From contig NZ_JAGIBG010000038.1 in NCBI RefSeq assembly GCF_017744435.1, positions 1-49,554 on the forward strand: 49,554 bases of DNA, given 5' to 3'. The translations under genes were made by a program, and so were the position numbers. Position 1 is the first letter of the stretch, and each line of letters opens with the position of its first letter. Positions 16,269-24,564 of the stretch are shown piece after piece. The notes under the pieces are model-generated. The model did not search any database and was not told the origin of the DNA. It saw only the letters and a program-made list of their open reading frames with translations. This DNA is from Pseudomonas sp. Its GTDB lineage: Bacteria > Pseudomonadota > Gammaproteobacteria > Pseudomonadales > Pseudomonadaceae.

Positions 16269-17420
16269 ATGAAATCTGCCCTGCGCCATCTGGCCTGGAC
16301 ACTCCCGGCACTCGCCCTGCTGGCCGGCTGCAACGGCGGCGAAAACGCCAAGCCCGAGCCTCATGCCATCGCCACCTATGCCCCGGCCACCTGGAAAGAC
16401 CTGCCTGCGGTCAGCGATGAAGACCTGCTGGCCGGCTTCTACGCCTGGCGCAGCGGCTGCGAAAAACTCAAGCGCGACCCGGTGTGGGCCGCCACCTGCG
16501 AAGCGGCCGGCAGCGACACGGCGAGCGCCACCCAGGTGCGCACGTTCCTTGAGCAGAACCTGCAGGTGTATGGCCTGCGTTCCGCCGATAACAATGCCAA
16601 CGGCCTGATCACCGGCTACTACGAACCGGTCTACCCCGGCAGCCTGAAGCGCACCGAAGCGGCACACGTGGCGGTTTATGGCGTACCCGATGACATGATC
16701 GTGGTCGACCTGGCCAGCGTATACCCCGAACTCAAGGGCAAGCGCCTGCGTGGCCGCCTGGACGGTCGCGTGCTCAAACCCTACGACACCGCCGAGGTGA
16801 TCAGCCGCGATGGCGTCAAGGCGCCCGTGCTGGCCTGGCTGACCGATCCGATGGACCTGCAGTTCCTGCAGATCCAGGGCTCGGGCAGAATCCAGCTGGA
16901 AGATGGCCGCCAGCTGCGGCTGGGCTATGCCGATCAGAACGGCCACCCCTACCGGCCAATCGGCCGCTGGCTGGTGGAACAAGGCCAGTTGAAAAAAGAA
17001 GACGTGACCATGGGCAGCATCCACGCCTGGGCCATGGCCAACCCGCAGCGCGTGCCGGAACTGCTGGCCAGCAACCCTAGCTACGTGTTCTTCAGTGCCC
17101 GCCCGGACAGCAACGAAGGGCCGCGCGGCTCTCTGAACGTGCCGCTGACAGCGGGCTACAGCGTGGCCATCGACCGCAAGGTGATTCCGCTGGGTAGCCT
17201 GCTATGGCTGTCCACCACGCGCCCGGATGGGTCGCTGGTGGTACGCCCGGTGGGCGCCCAGGATACCGGCGGTGCCATCGCAGGCGAAGTGCGCGCGGAC
17301 CTGTTCTGGGGGACCGGGCCAGAGGCTGGGGAATTGGCGGGAAACATGAAGCAGCAAGGGCAGATCTGGATGCTGTGGCCCAAGGGCAAGCCGCTGCCTG
17401 AAGTACCGAAAGTCCTCTGA
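16269..17420 (+). CDS. mltA: Membrane-bound lytic murein transglycosylase A
   Basis: A 383-residue outer-membrane lipoprotein that cleaves peptidoglycan glycan strands to 1,6-anhydromuropeptides. Lipobox ALLAGC near residue 20; GYYEPVYPGSLKR and GSGRIQLEDGRQLRLGYADQ belong to the MltA barrel; the C-terminal AQDTGGAI.G..RADLFWGTG segment is the 3D domain with the catalytic aspartate. The ATG at 16269 is where the lipoprotein signal starts; the frame is open for nine codons more upstream but without signal character. No neighbour is functionally linked, except that MliC-like and MltA proteins both act at the cell wall. Confidence 0.95.
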   Translation: MKSALRHLAWTLPALALLAGCNGGENAKPEPHAIATYAPATWKDLPAVSDEDLLAGFYAWRSGCEKLKRDPVWAATCEAAGSDTASATQVRTFLEQNLQVYGLRSADNNANGLITGYYEPVYPGSLKRTEAAHVAVYGVPDDMIVVDLASVYPELKGKRLRGRLDGRVLKPYDTAEVISRDGVKAPVLAWLTDPMDLQFLQIQGSGRIQLEDGRQLRLGYADQNGHPYRPIGRWLVEQGQLKKEDVTMGSIHAWAMANPQRVPELLASNPSYVFFSARPDSNEGPRGSLNVPLTAGYSVAIDRKVIPLGSLLWLSTTRPDGSLVVRPVGAQDTGGAIAGEVRADLFWGTGPEAGELAGNMKQQGQIWMLWPKGKPLPEVPKVL

Positions 17421-17434
17421 CTCTGCGTTGGATT

Positions 17435-17518
17435 CTTCGCGGGCTCGCCCGCTCCCACAGGTACACCACAGCCCTTGAATGCTGTGTTGTACCTGTGGGA
17501 GCGGGCAAGCCCGCGAAG
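17435..17518. repeat. REP pair after mltA
   Basis: Opposed REP arms (cttcgcgggc... and ...gcccgcgaag) pair over more than 30 bases around the centre CCTTGAAT; the arms extend beyond the REP core as ACAGGTAC / GTACCTGT and ACAGC / GCTGT. It lies between the convergent mltA and MAPEG genes, where it could act as a two-way transcription barrier. Confidence 0.92.
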
Positions 17519-17532
17519 CAGGCGACTCGGTT

Positions 17533-17919
17533 TCAGACAGAAACCACGAAGAACGACACGATCAACGCCAGCCCGGCAAACCACACCAGAGACCGCAGCG
17601 CCGCCCAGTCCGCCAGGTAGCAGATGATGTACAGCAACCGGCTGGTGATATACATCACCGCCAGCACATCCTGGGTCACCTGCTCGGCATTGCCGACGAT
17701 ATCCGCCACCAGCACCGCTGCGGCGAACGCCGGAAACGCCTCGAAACTGTTCTGCTGGGCTGCATGCGCACGCCTTGGCAGGCCCGACAGGGTATCGAGG
17801 AAGGCACGCGGGTCATGGTTGTCACGCAAGCCGAAGCGGCCACTGCTCACTTTCGCAATCAATGCGCACAGTGGCGGCAGGCACAGGGCGATCAGGATGC
17901 ACCACAGGGCAACGGTCAT
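17533..17919 (-). CDS. MAPEG-family membrane protein
   Basis: A 128-residue protein with four hydrophobic segments (about 3-22, 62-80, 84-102, 108-126), matching the MAPEG fold. The conserved RAHAAQQNSFEAFPAFAAAV segment around residue 50-70 is the typical MAPEG glutathione- or quinone-site helix. Bacterial members are mostly uncharacterised; some have glutathione transferase or peroxidase activity. The gene begins 28 bases after the DMT exporter gene on the same strand, suggesting co-transcription. Confidence 0.85.
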   Translation of the reverse strand: MTVALWCILIALCLPPLCALIAKVSSGRFGLRDNHDPRAFLDTLSGLPRRAHAAQQNSFEAFPAFAAAVLVADIVGNAEQVTQDVLAVMYITSRLLYIICYLADWAALRSLVWFAGLALIVSFFVVSV

Positions 17920-17947
17920 GCACAGGACTCCTTGTTCAATGTTCGGG

Positions 17948-18820
17948 TCAGAGCTTCATCACCAGCATGCCTGCCAGGACCAGCCCGCAAGCTAGGAGTC
18001 TCGGCCCGCCAAAAGGTTCTTTGAGGTAGCGCATGCCCAGCAGTACCACCAGTATCACACTCAATTCGCGCAGGGCTGCCGCTTCGGCCACCGACCCCAG
18101 GTGCATGGCCCACAGCACCAGTGCATAACTGAACAGCACGCAAAAGCCCACCGCCAACCCCAATCGCCATTGTGTACGCCAGAACAGCACGAACGGTGCC
18201 CGCCGCGCCACGCTGGCCAGCAATGGGAATGGCCAGGCACTGAGCAGCGTCAACCACACCAGGTAGTCCCAGGGTTTACCCCACAACCGCACCGCCTGGC
18301 CATCGAACCAGGTGTAGCAACCGATACACAGGCCGATCAGCGCAACCACCGGCAGCATCGACCACGGCAAGCGGTCACCGCCGCCGCCCTGCCACAACAG
18401 GCACGCCATGCCACACGGGATCAGCAGGATGCCAATGATCTGCTGCGGGCTGAGCGACTCACCGGCAAACGCCAGGGTCAGTCCCAGCACCACCAGCGGC
18501 GACAGACCGCGCATCAGAGGATAGACCAGCCCCAGATCACCGACCCGATAGGCCTGGATCAGCAGGAACCGGTACAACTGCTCGGCCAGCGCCGAAGCCA
18601 GCAGCCAAGGCCAGATCTCGGCAGGCGGGAACTCGGTGAAGGCCACCGCGCACACGGCGAACAGCAGCGCCACGACGTCCATGCTGGCGATCACCAGCAG
18701 GCGCTCGGCACTGAATTTGATCAGGGTGTTCCAGGTCGCGTGCAGCAGGGCGGCGACCAATACCAGGGAAGTTGCCAGCACGCCTTGCAGTCCTTTCTGT
18801 TTTTGTAAGCTGTGCATCAT
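17948..18820 (-). CDS. EamA/DMT-superfamily transporter
   Basis: A 290-residue inner-membrane protein with about ten hydrophobic segments in two EamA halves; LLHATWNTLIKFSAERLLV opens the first half and the second begins near VALIGLCIGCYTW. Such proteins usually export amino acids or metabolites; the substrate is not visible. No Shine-Dalgarno sequence precedes the ATG at 18820. A GTG 39 bases inside (18781, VLATSLVLV) has AAGG upstream and may be the true start. The MAPEG gene follows. Confidence 0.85.
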   Translation of the reverse strand: MMHSLQKQKGLQGVLATSLVLVAALLHATWNTLIKFSAERLLVIASMDVVALLFAVCAVAFTEFPPAEIWPWLLASALAEQLYRFLLIQAYRVGDLGLVYPLMRGLSPLVVLGLTLAFAGESLSPQQIIGILLIPCGMACLLWQGGGGDRLPWSMLPVVALIGLCIGCYTWFDGQAVRLWGKPWDYLVWLTLLSAWPFPLLASVARRAPFVLFWRTQWRLGLAVGFCVLFSYALVLWAMHLGSVAEAAALRELSVILVVLLGMRYLKEPFGGPRLLACGLVLAGMLVMKL

Positions 18821-18982
18821 ATAACGATGATCAATAGCGCTGTATGGCTGTAATCACCATCGATCAGGAACGATTTCAAGGATCCTGGTCAAATCCTGTG
18901 TCCCGAACCCCTCGCCAGATCATCAAAGAACTGCCCGAGCCATTCGGGTAACGACTTGGAAGCCACTGTCACAGGATTCGGG

Positions 18983-20218
18983 ATGCTTGAACTAGTTGCC
19001 GCGTTTATCTGCCTTACCACCCTCCTCACCTATGTAAATTACCGCTTCATCGGCCTGCCACCCGCCATCGGCGTGATGGTCACGGCGTTGCTGTTCTCCC
19101 TGATGCTGCAGGGCCTGAGCCTGATCGGCTTCCCTGGCCTGGAAGAACGCGTCGAAGGCCTGATGAACCAGATCGATTTCAACGACCTGCTGATGCACTG
19201 GATGCTGGCCTTCCTGCTGTTCGCCGGCGCACTGCACGTCAACCTCAGCGACCTGCGCAGCTACCGCTGGCCGATCGGCCTGCTGGCCACCCTGGGTGTG
19301 CTGATTGCCACTGTGGTGATCGGCTACCTGTCGCACTGGGTGTTCGCGATGTTCGGCTGGCAGGTGCCGCTGATCTACTGCCTGCTGTTCGGCGCGCTGA
19401 TCTCCCCGACCGACCCGATCGCCGTACTGGGCGCGCTGCGTACAGCCAACGCCTCCAAGCCGCTGAAGACCACCATCGTCGGTGAATCGTTGTTCAACGA
19501 CGGTACTGCAGTCGTGGTGTTCACCGTCCTGCTGGGCATCATCCAGCTGGGCGAAACGCCGAGTGTCTCCGACACCGCCATCCTGTTCGCCCGCGAAGCC
19601 ATCGGCGGGGTGCTGTTCGGCGGCGTGATCGGCTATGCCACCTACCGCATGATCAAGAGCGTCGAGCAGTACCAGGTCGAAGTCATGTTGACCCTGGCGC
19701 TGGTGATCGGGGGTTCGGCGATGTGCTACGAGCTGCATGTTTCGGCACCGATCGCCATGGTGGTTGCCGGCCTGATCATCGGTAACCTGGGGCGCAACCT
19801 GGCAATGAACGACATGACCCGCCGCTACATGGACGGCTTCTGGGAACTGATCGACGACATGCTCAATGCCCTGCTGTTCGCCCTGATCGGCCTGGAGCTG
19901 TTGCTGCTGCCGTTCAACTGGCTGCACCTGGCGGCGGGTGGCGTGCTGGCGTTGGCGGTGCTGCTGTCGCGGCTACTGACCGTGGCCCCGGCGATCGTGC
20001 TGTTGCGGCGCTGGCGGCCGGTGCCGAAAGGTACCGTGCGGGTGCTGACCTGGGGTGGCTTGCGTGGCGGGGTGTCGGTGGCCCTGGCGCTGTCGCTGCC
20101 ACTGGGCGCGGAACGTGACCTGCTGCTGTCGATCACCTACATCGTGGTGTTGTCGTCGATCCTGGTGCAGGGGCTGAGCATCGGCCGGGTAGTGCGCAAG
20201 GTCAGCGCACAGCCTTGA
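18983..20218 (+). CDS. CPA1-family sodium/proton antiporter (NhaP-like)
   Basis: A 411-residue inner-membrane protein with about twelve TM segments. LISPTDPIAVLGALR and the following VGESLFNDGTAVVVF are the CPA1 ion-site motifs, with the acidic residues intact; the C-terminal WGGLRGGVSVALALSLP is the usual last signature. The protein exchanges sodium or potassium for protons to hold internal pH. It lacks the long cytoplasmic tail of many NhaP proteins. The ATG at 18983 has AGGA 6 bases upstream; an in-frame TTG at 18956 is less likely. It is divergent from the DMT gene and convergent with the thioesterase gene. Confidence 0.9.
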   Translation: MLELVAAFICLTTLLTYVNYRFIGLPPAIGVMVTALLFSLMLQGLSLIGFPGLEERVEGLMNQIDFNDLLMHWMLAFLLFAGALHVNLSDLRSYRWPIGLLATLGVLIATVVIGYLSHWVFAMFGWQVPLIYCLLFGALISPTDPIAVLGALRTANASKPLKTTIVGESLFNDGTAVVVFTVLLGIIQLGETPSVSDTAILFAREAIGGVLFGGVIGYATYRMIKSVEQYQVEVMLTLALVIGGSAMCYELHVSAPIAMVVAGLIIGNLGRNLAMNDMTRRYMDGFWELIDDMLNALLFALIGLELLLLPFNWLHLAAGGVLALAVLLSRLLTVAPAIVLLRRWRPVPKGTVRVLTWGGLRGGVSVALALSLPLGAERDLLLSITYIVVLSSILVQGLSIGRVVRKVSAQP

Positions 20219-20223
20219 AAATG

Positions 20224-20246
20224 CAGGGGCCGCTCTGCGGCCCCTG
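20224..20246. terminator. Hairpin between the convergent antiporter and thioesterase genes
   Basis: CAGGGGCCGC and GCGGCCCCTG form a perfect 10-bp stem with a TCT loop. It lacks a T run, but sits 5 bases past the antiporter stop and 4 bases before the thioesterase stop, fitting a two-way stop or mRNA end structure. Confidence 0.65.
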
Positions 20247-20250
20247 ACAG

Positions 20251-20652
20251 TCACTCGACGGCGGAGTCCGGGAACTGGTCCTGAACATACTTGATCTCGG
20301 TCCGCCCATGGGCCGCCGGCAAGCCGTCTTCGCCCAGGTTGACGAAGACCATCTTGTCGACCGTCAGAATGCTCTTGCGGGTGATCTTGTTGCGTACTTC
20401 GCACTTGAGGGTGATCGAGGTACGACCAAACTCGGTGGCCGTGATGCCCAGTTCGATGATGTCGCCCTGGCGCGAGGCGCTGACGAAGTTGATCTCCGAC
20501 ATGTACTTGGTCACCACGCGCTGGTTGCCCAGCTGGACGATGGCATAGATTGCCGCTTCTTCGTCGATCCAGCGCAGCAAGCTGCCGCCGAACAGCGTGC
20601 CGTTGGGGTTGAGGTCTTCGGGTTTTACCCATTTGCGGGTGTGAAAGTTCAT
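20251..20652 (-). CDS. Acyl-CoA thioesterase (hotdog fold, YciA-like)
   Basis: A 133-residue cytoplasmic thioesterase that hydrolyses acyl-CoA. NPNGTLFGGSLLRWIDEEAA is the hotdog helix region with the conserved Asn, Gly and Asp; VTKYMSEINFVSASRQGDII is the following strand pair. This is the YciA/acyl-CoA hydrolase group. Chain-length preference is unknown. AGGAG is at a normal distance before the ATG. The gene is divergent from ahcY. Confidence 0.88.
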   Translation of the reverse strand: MNFHTRKWVKPEDLNPNGTLFGGSLLRWIDEEAAIYAIVQLGNQRVVTKYMSEINFVSASRQGDIIELGITATEFGRTSITLKCEVRNKITRKSILTVDKMVFVNLGEDGLPAAHGRTEIKYVQDQFPDSAVE

Positions 20653-20779
20653 CTTTACTCCTGACCTGCTTGGCTAACGTGAAGTAATGATGGCAGAGCG
20701 GCCGCCAGCGCTCCATTGAACATCGACTATCGTCGCGATAAATCGACAGAAAGCCTTGGGTGTGTCACACAGCCACGGC

Positions 20780-20785
20780 TATAAT
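20780..20785 (+). promoter_or_regulatory. Probable -10 box of the ahcY promoter
   Basis: A consensus TATAAT about 50 bases before the riboswitch. The -35 region (TTGGGT at 20756-20761, 18-base spacing) is weak. Transcription from here would put the whole SAH aptamer in the leader. Confidence 0.65.
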
Positions 20786-20835
20786 CGCTGCCGATTCTCA
20801 TGGCTGCCCGCAGTGGCGGCCATCCCGCCACCCAT

Positions 20836-20943
20836 CCGAGGGGCGCTGCAGCAGGCTCGGCCTGTCAGGCTCGGTTGGGGCGTTGTCCGCTGAAGCGGAC
20901 GCTCAACGCACAACGGCGCCCATTCGCACACTACGAATGGAGG
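20836..20943 (+). ncRNA. S-adenosylhomocysteine (SAH) riboswitch before ahcY
   Basis: The leader carries the SAH aptamer signatures CCGAGGGGCGCTGC (from 20836), CAGGCTCGG (20866-20874) and AACGGCGCC. Visible helices: P1 GGGCGC (20841-20846) with GCGCCC (20916-20921); P2 CCGAG (20836-20840) with CTCGG (20870-20874); P4 GTCCGC (20885-20890) with GCGGAC (20895-20900) and a TGAA loop. Just after P1, CCATTCG (20920-20926) can pair with CGAATGG (20934-20940), which covers the first bases of the Shine-Dalgarno GGAGG (20939-20943). P1 and this hairpin share two bases, so SAH binding would favour P1 and free the ribosome site. The class is known to turn genes on when SAH builds up. Confidence 0.93.
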
Positions 20944-20948
20944 CTCTC

Positions 20949-22358
20949 ATGAGCGCTGTAAACACGCCTGCTGGTTTTTCCGACTTCAAGGTCGCCGACA
21001 TCTCCCTGGCCGACTGGGGCCGCAAGGAAGTCATCATCGCCGAATCGGAAATGCCGGCACTGATGGGTCTGCGCCGCAAGTATCAAGCCGAGCAACCGCT
21101 CAAGGGCGCGAAGATCATCGGCTGCATCCACATGACCATCCAGACCGCCGTACTGATCGAGACCCTGGTCGCCCTGGGCGCCGAAGTCCGCTGGTCGTCG
21201 TGCAACATCTTCTCCACCCAGGACCAGGCCGCTGCCGCCATCGCCGCCGCCGGCATTCCTGTGTTCGCCTGGAAAGGTGAAACCGAGCAGGAGTACGAGT
21301 GGTGCATCGAGCAGACCATCCTGAAAGATGGCCAGCCTTGGGACGCCAACATGGTGCTGGACGACGGTGGTGACCTGACCGAAATCCTGCACAAGAAATA
21401 CCCGGCCATGCTGGAAAAAATCCACGGTGTGACCGAAGAAACCACCACTGGCGTGCACCGCCTGCTGGACATGCTGGCCAAGGGCGAGCTGAAAGTCCCG
21501 GCGATCAACGTCAACGACTCGGTCACCAAGAGCAAGAACGACAACAAGTACGGCTGCCGTCACAGCCTGAACGATGCCATCAAGCGCGGCACCGACCACC
21601 TGCTGTCGGGCAAGCAGGCCCTGGTAATCGGCTATGGTGACGTGGGCAAGGGCTCGGCCCAGTCGCTGCGTCAGGAAGGCATGATCGTCAAGGTCACCGA
21701 AGTCGACCCGATCTGCGCCATGCAGGCCTGCATGGACGGCTTCGAAGTCGTTTCGCCGTTCAAGGACGGTATCAACACTGGCACCGAAGCCGGCATCAAT
21801 GCCGACCTGCTGGGCCGCATCGACCTGATCGTCACCACCACCGGTAACGTCAACGTCTGCGACGCCAACATGCTCAAAGCCCTGAAGAAGCGTGCCGTGG
21901 TCTGCAACATCGGCCACTTCGACAACGAAATCGACACCGCCTTCATGCGCAAGAACTGGGCATGGGAAGAGGTCAAGCCGCAGGTTCACAAGATCCACCG
22001 CACCGGCGCTGGCACCTTCGACCCGCAGAACGACGACTACCTGATCCTGCTGGCCGAAGGCCGCCTGGTGAACCTGGGCAACGCCACTGGCCACCCAAGC
22101 CGCATCATGGACGGTTCGTTCGCCAACCAGGTGCTGGCGCAGATCTTCCTGTTCGAGCAGAAGTTCGCTGAACTGCCAGCTGCCAAGAAGGCCGAGCGCC
22201 TGACCGTGGAAGTGCTGCCGAAGAAACTCGACGAAGAAGTGGCCCTGGAAATGGTCCGCGGCTTCGGTGGCGTGGTCACCCAGCTGACCCCGCAACAGGC
22301 CGAGTACATCGGCGTGACCGTCGAAGGCCCGTTCAAGCCGGACGCCTACCGCTACTAA
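20949..22358 (+). CDS. ahcY: S-adenosylhomocysteine hydrolase
   Basis: A 469-residue NAD-containing enzyme that splits SAH into homocysteine and adenosine, removing the inhibitor left by SAM-dependent methylation. Substrate segments HMTIQTAVLIETL and LDDGGDLT, the NAD-binding VIGYGDVGKGSAQSLRQEG, and the C-terminal KPDAYRY end are typical. The ATG at 20949 lies 5 bases after GGAGG; the frame is open further upstream but that part is the riboswitch. metF follows 126 bases downstream on the same strand; the pair recycles homocysteine to methionine. Confidence 0.98.
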   Translation: MSAVNTPAGFSDFKVADISLADWGRKEVIIAESEMPALMGLRRKYQAEQPLKGAKIIGCIHMTIQTAVLIETLVALGAEVRWSSCNIFSTQDQAAAAIAAAGIPVFAWKGETEQEYEWCIEQTILKDGQPWDANMVLDDGGDLTEILHKKYPAMLEKIHGVTEETTTGVHRLLDMLAKGELKVPAINVNDSVTKSKNDNKYGCRHSLNDAIKRGTDHLLSGKQALVIGYGDVGKGSAQSLRQEGMIVKVTEVDPICAMQACMDGFEVVSPFKDGINTGTEAGINADLLGRIDLIVTTTGNVNVCDANMLKALKKRAVVCNIGHFDNEIDTAFMRKNWAWEEVKPQVHKIHRTGAGTFDPQNDDYLILLAEGRLVNLGNATGHPSRIMDGSFANQVLAQIFLFEQKFAELPAAKKAERLTVEVLPKKLDEEVALEMVRGFGGVVTQLTPQQAEYIGVTVEGPFKPDAYRY

Positions 22359-22367
22359 GCGGCAGGC

Positions 22368-22386
22368 TTGGAGCGACACGCTCCAA
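22368..22386 (+). other. Short hairpin after ahcY
   Basis: TTGGAGCG (22368-22375) and CGCTCCAA (22379-22386) form an 8-bp stem with a 3-base loop 9 bases after the ahcY stop. There is no T run; it may protect the 3' end of the ahcY message together with the terminator-like hairpin that follows. Confidence 0.5.
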
Positions 22387-22409
22387 CGCCGAAACCTGAA
22401 CGATGCCCA

Positions 22410-22443
22410 AGCCAGATCGGCCATCACCGATCTGGCTTTTACT
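22410..22443 (+). terminator. Terminator-like hairpin between ahcY and metF
   Basis: AGCCAGATCGG (22410-22420) pairs with CCGATCTGGCT (22427-22437) around CCATCA, followed by TTTACTT. The stem is strong and the T run moderate, so it probably stops only part of the transcripts and lowers metF relative to ahcY. Confidence 0.7.
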
Positions 22444-22484
22444 TGCAGCTTGCTGCCAGAGGCCTGCTGCTCGAGGAACGCCTG

Positions 22485-23330
22485 ATGTCCCAAGATCGCC
22501 GTTACAGTTTCGAGTTCTTCCCAACCAAGACCGACGCCGGTCACGAGAAGCTGATGGGCGTTGCTCGCCAGCTGGCCGCATACAACCCGGACTTCTTCTC
22601 CTGCACCTACGGTGCCGGTGGTTCTACCCGCGACCGCACGCTGAACACCGTGCTGCAGCTGGAAAGCGAAGTGAAGATCCCTGCCGCGCCGCACCTGTCG
22701 TGCGTCGGCGACACCAAGGACGAACTGCGCGCCCTGCTGGCCGAGTACAAGGCAGCCGGCATCAAGCGCATCGTCGCCCTGCGTGGCGACCTGCCGTCGG
22801 GCATGGGCATGGCCAGTGGTGAGCTGCGTTATGCCAGCGACCTGGTCGAGTTCATCCGCCAGGAAACCGGCGACCACTTCCACCTGGAAGTAGCCGCCTA
22901 TCCGGAAATGCATCCGCAAGCGCGCAACTTCGAGGCCGACCTGGGCAACTTCGTGCACAAGGTCAAGGCCGGTGCCGACAGCGCCATCACCCAATACTTC
23001 TTCAACGCCGACAGCTACTTCTACTTCGTCGAGCGTGCGCAGAAAATGGGCGTCGACATCCCGGTGGTGCCCGGCATCATGCCGATCACCAACTACAGCA
23101 AGCTGGCGCGTTTCTCCGATGCCTGCGGCGCCGAGATCCCGCGCTGGATCCGCAAGCAGCTGGAAGCCTACGCCGACGATACCGCGAGCATCCAGGCCTT
23201 TGGCGAAGAAGTCATCACCCGCATGTGCGAGCAACTGCTGCAAGGCGGCGCACCGGGCCTGCACTTCTATACCCTTAACCAGGCCGAGGCGAGCCTGGCG
23301 ATCTGGAACAATCTGAAACTGCCACGCTGA
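22485..23330 (+). CDS. metF: 5,10-Methylenetetrahydrofolate reductase
   Basis: A 281-residue FAD enzyme that reduces methylene-tetrahydrofolate to methyl-tetrahydrofolate, the methyl donor for methionine synthesis. SFEFFPTKT at the N-terminus, the FAD-site segment TYGAGGSTRDRT, ALRGDLPSG and the substrate-side QYFFNAD are present. GAGGA precedes the ATG at 22485 by about 7 bases. It lies downstream of ahcY in the usual pseudomonad order; read-through past the hairpin at 22410-22443, or an internal promoter, is needed. Confidence 0.97.
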   Translation: MSQDRRYSFEFFPTKTDAGHEKLMGVARQLAAYNPDFFSCTYGAGGSTRDRTLNTVLQLESEVKIPAAPHLSCVGDTKDELRALLAEYKAAGIKRIVALRGDLPSGMGMASGELRYASDLVEFIRQETGDHFHLEVAAYPEMHPQARNFEADLGNFVHKVKAGADSAITQYFFNADSYFYFVERAQKMGVDIPVVPGIMPITNYSKLARFSDACGAEIPRWIRKQLEAYADDTASIQAFGEEVITRMCEQLLQGGAPGLHFYTLNQAEASLAIWNNLKLPR

Positions 23331-23425
23331 AACTTTTTGGCATCATCGGATTCAGAAACAATTAAGGCTTTAGTCGTACACTAGGGCCTTATTTACTTTC
23401 TGGCTCTGACTAGGTGTCGTCTGCA

Positions 23426-24502
23426 ATGCAACATTTCCTGCCATCTCGCCCTCAGCTCGTGTACCTGGCGTTCGGCCCCGCCACCTATCACCAGGAAGCC
23501 TGCTTCAGTATCGTCAGTGCCCTTGCGCAACTGGGGGACACTGCCACCCCGGCCATCGACATTCAGGTCTACACCGACAACGCCGAGCCTTACGGCAAAC
23601 TGCCGGTGACCGTTCATCTGCTCGACGAGGCCACCCGCAAGGCCTGGAACCAGCCTCACGGCTATCACTTTCGCAGCAAGCACGTGCTGATGCGCCAAGT
23701 GTTGCAGCAACATCCCCAGGCCGTGCTGATCGACACCGACACCTTCTTCCGCAAGTCGCCGTTGCAACTGTTCCAGCGGGTCAAACCCGGCACGCTGCTG
23801 TGCAACGCCATTGGCGCGCGCTACGGCGCGAATCAGCAGTGCCTGCTGTACACGAACCTGCTCGGCATACTCGAGGCGCGCGGCCTCGCCGACTGCCAGA
23901 TGCCGCTGGTCAACTCGGGCGTGATCGGCCTGTGTGCCGAAGACAGCGACGTACTGGACCGCTCCATTGCCATGATGGACGAGTTCTATCCGTTGGCTCG
24001 CACCGCCTATACCCTGGAAGAGTTCTGCCTGGCGGTGGCCGCGTACCGCAAGATGAAACTGGCCGCATGCACCGACGTCATCCACCACTACTGGAGCCGC
24101 AAGGCCCAGTTCCGTGCCAAGATTCAGGCCTGGCTGCGCAAACATGGCGATAACCCACTGGGTGCGGCAGCGCTTGCAGATGTGACATTGGTCAACGACC
24201 AGCTGCCACGCCCTCCGGCCCTGCAACGGCTGGGCTACAAGGCCTTGAGCCTGACCATGCCCAGCCGCGAGCGCCAGTTCGTGCGCGAGTTGCTGTACGG
24301 CTGCTACCCATACCCCAACGAGTTCGACCGCGCCTGTGCATCGGCCTGGTGGGACAAGGCACTGGAGAACCTCAACGAGCGCCACGGGCACATCGCGCCC
24401 GAGCAACTGCGCCAGTGCCTGCGCCACCCGAGCCTGCGCCTGTCACTGGGTGGCCGGCGCAAGGATATCGAGTCACACCTGCTGCGCTCTTCCCATCGCT
24501 GA
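23426..24502 (+). CDS. Uncharacterised protein resembling a GT-A glycosyltransferase
   Basis: A 358-residue soluble protein with no signal peptide or TM segment. The first 110 residues look like a Rossmann-type nucleotide-sugar fold: a first strand LVYLAFGPATYHQEACFSIV, then IQVYTDN, and a DTD motif (Asp103, Asp105 in AVLIDTDTFF) of the kind that binds a metal and sugar nucleotide. PLVNSGVIGL and YTLEEFCLAVAAYR further on resemble acceptor-side parts. I infer a glycosyltransferase-like role but see no strong family signature. The ATG at 23426 is preferred to a GTG at 23414. It stands alone between metF and a binding-protein gene, without other sugar or envelope genes. Confidence 0.6.
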   Translation: MQHFLPSRPQLVYLAFGPATYHQEACFSIVSALAQLGDTATPAIDIQVYTDNAEPYGKLPVTVHLLDEATRKAWNQPHGYHFRSKHVLMRQVLQQHPQAVLIDTDTFFRKSPLQLFQRVKPGTLLCNAIGARYGANQQCLLYTNLLGILEARGLADCQMPLVNSGVIGLCAEDSDVLDRSIAMMDEFYPLARTAYTLEEFCLAVAAYRKMKLAACTDVIHHYWSRKAQFRAKIQAWLRKHGDNPLGAAALADVTLVNDQLPRPPALQRLGYKALSLTMPSRERQFVRELLYGCYPYPNEFDRACASAWWDKALENLNERHGHIAPEQLRQCLRHPSLRLSLGGRRKDIESHLLRSSHR

Positions 24503-24564
24503 AGCCGGCACCGGGGCATCCATCTTCACTGGCCTTGCCCTGGGTGAGCGCGTACTCTCGCGCC

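Noticed and set aside
20728..20740. TATCG-TCG-CGATA dyad upstream of ahcY as a second SahR-type site
   Set aside because: Short and differs in sequence from the palindrome at 11045-11070; could be chance.
20931..23264. Minus-strand open frame of 777 codons opposite ahcY and metF
   Set aside because: Covers two certain genes and their gap; a codon-bias shadow with no recognisable domain.
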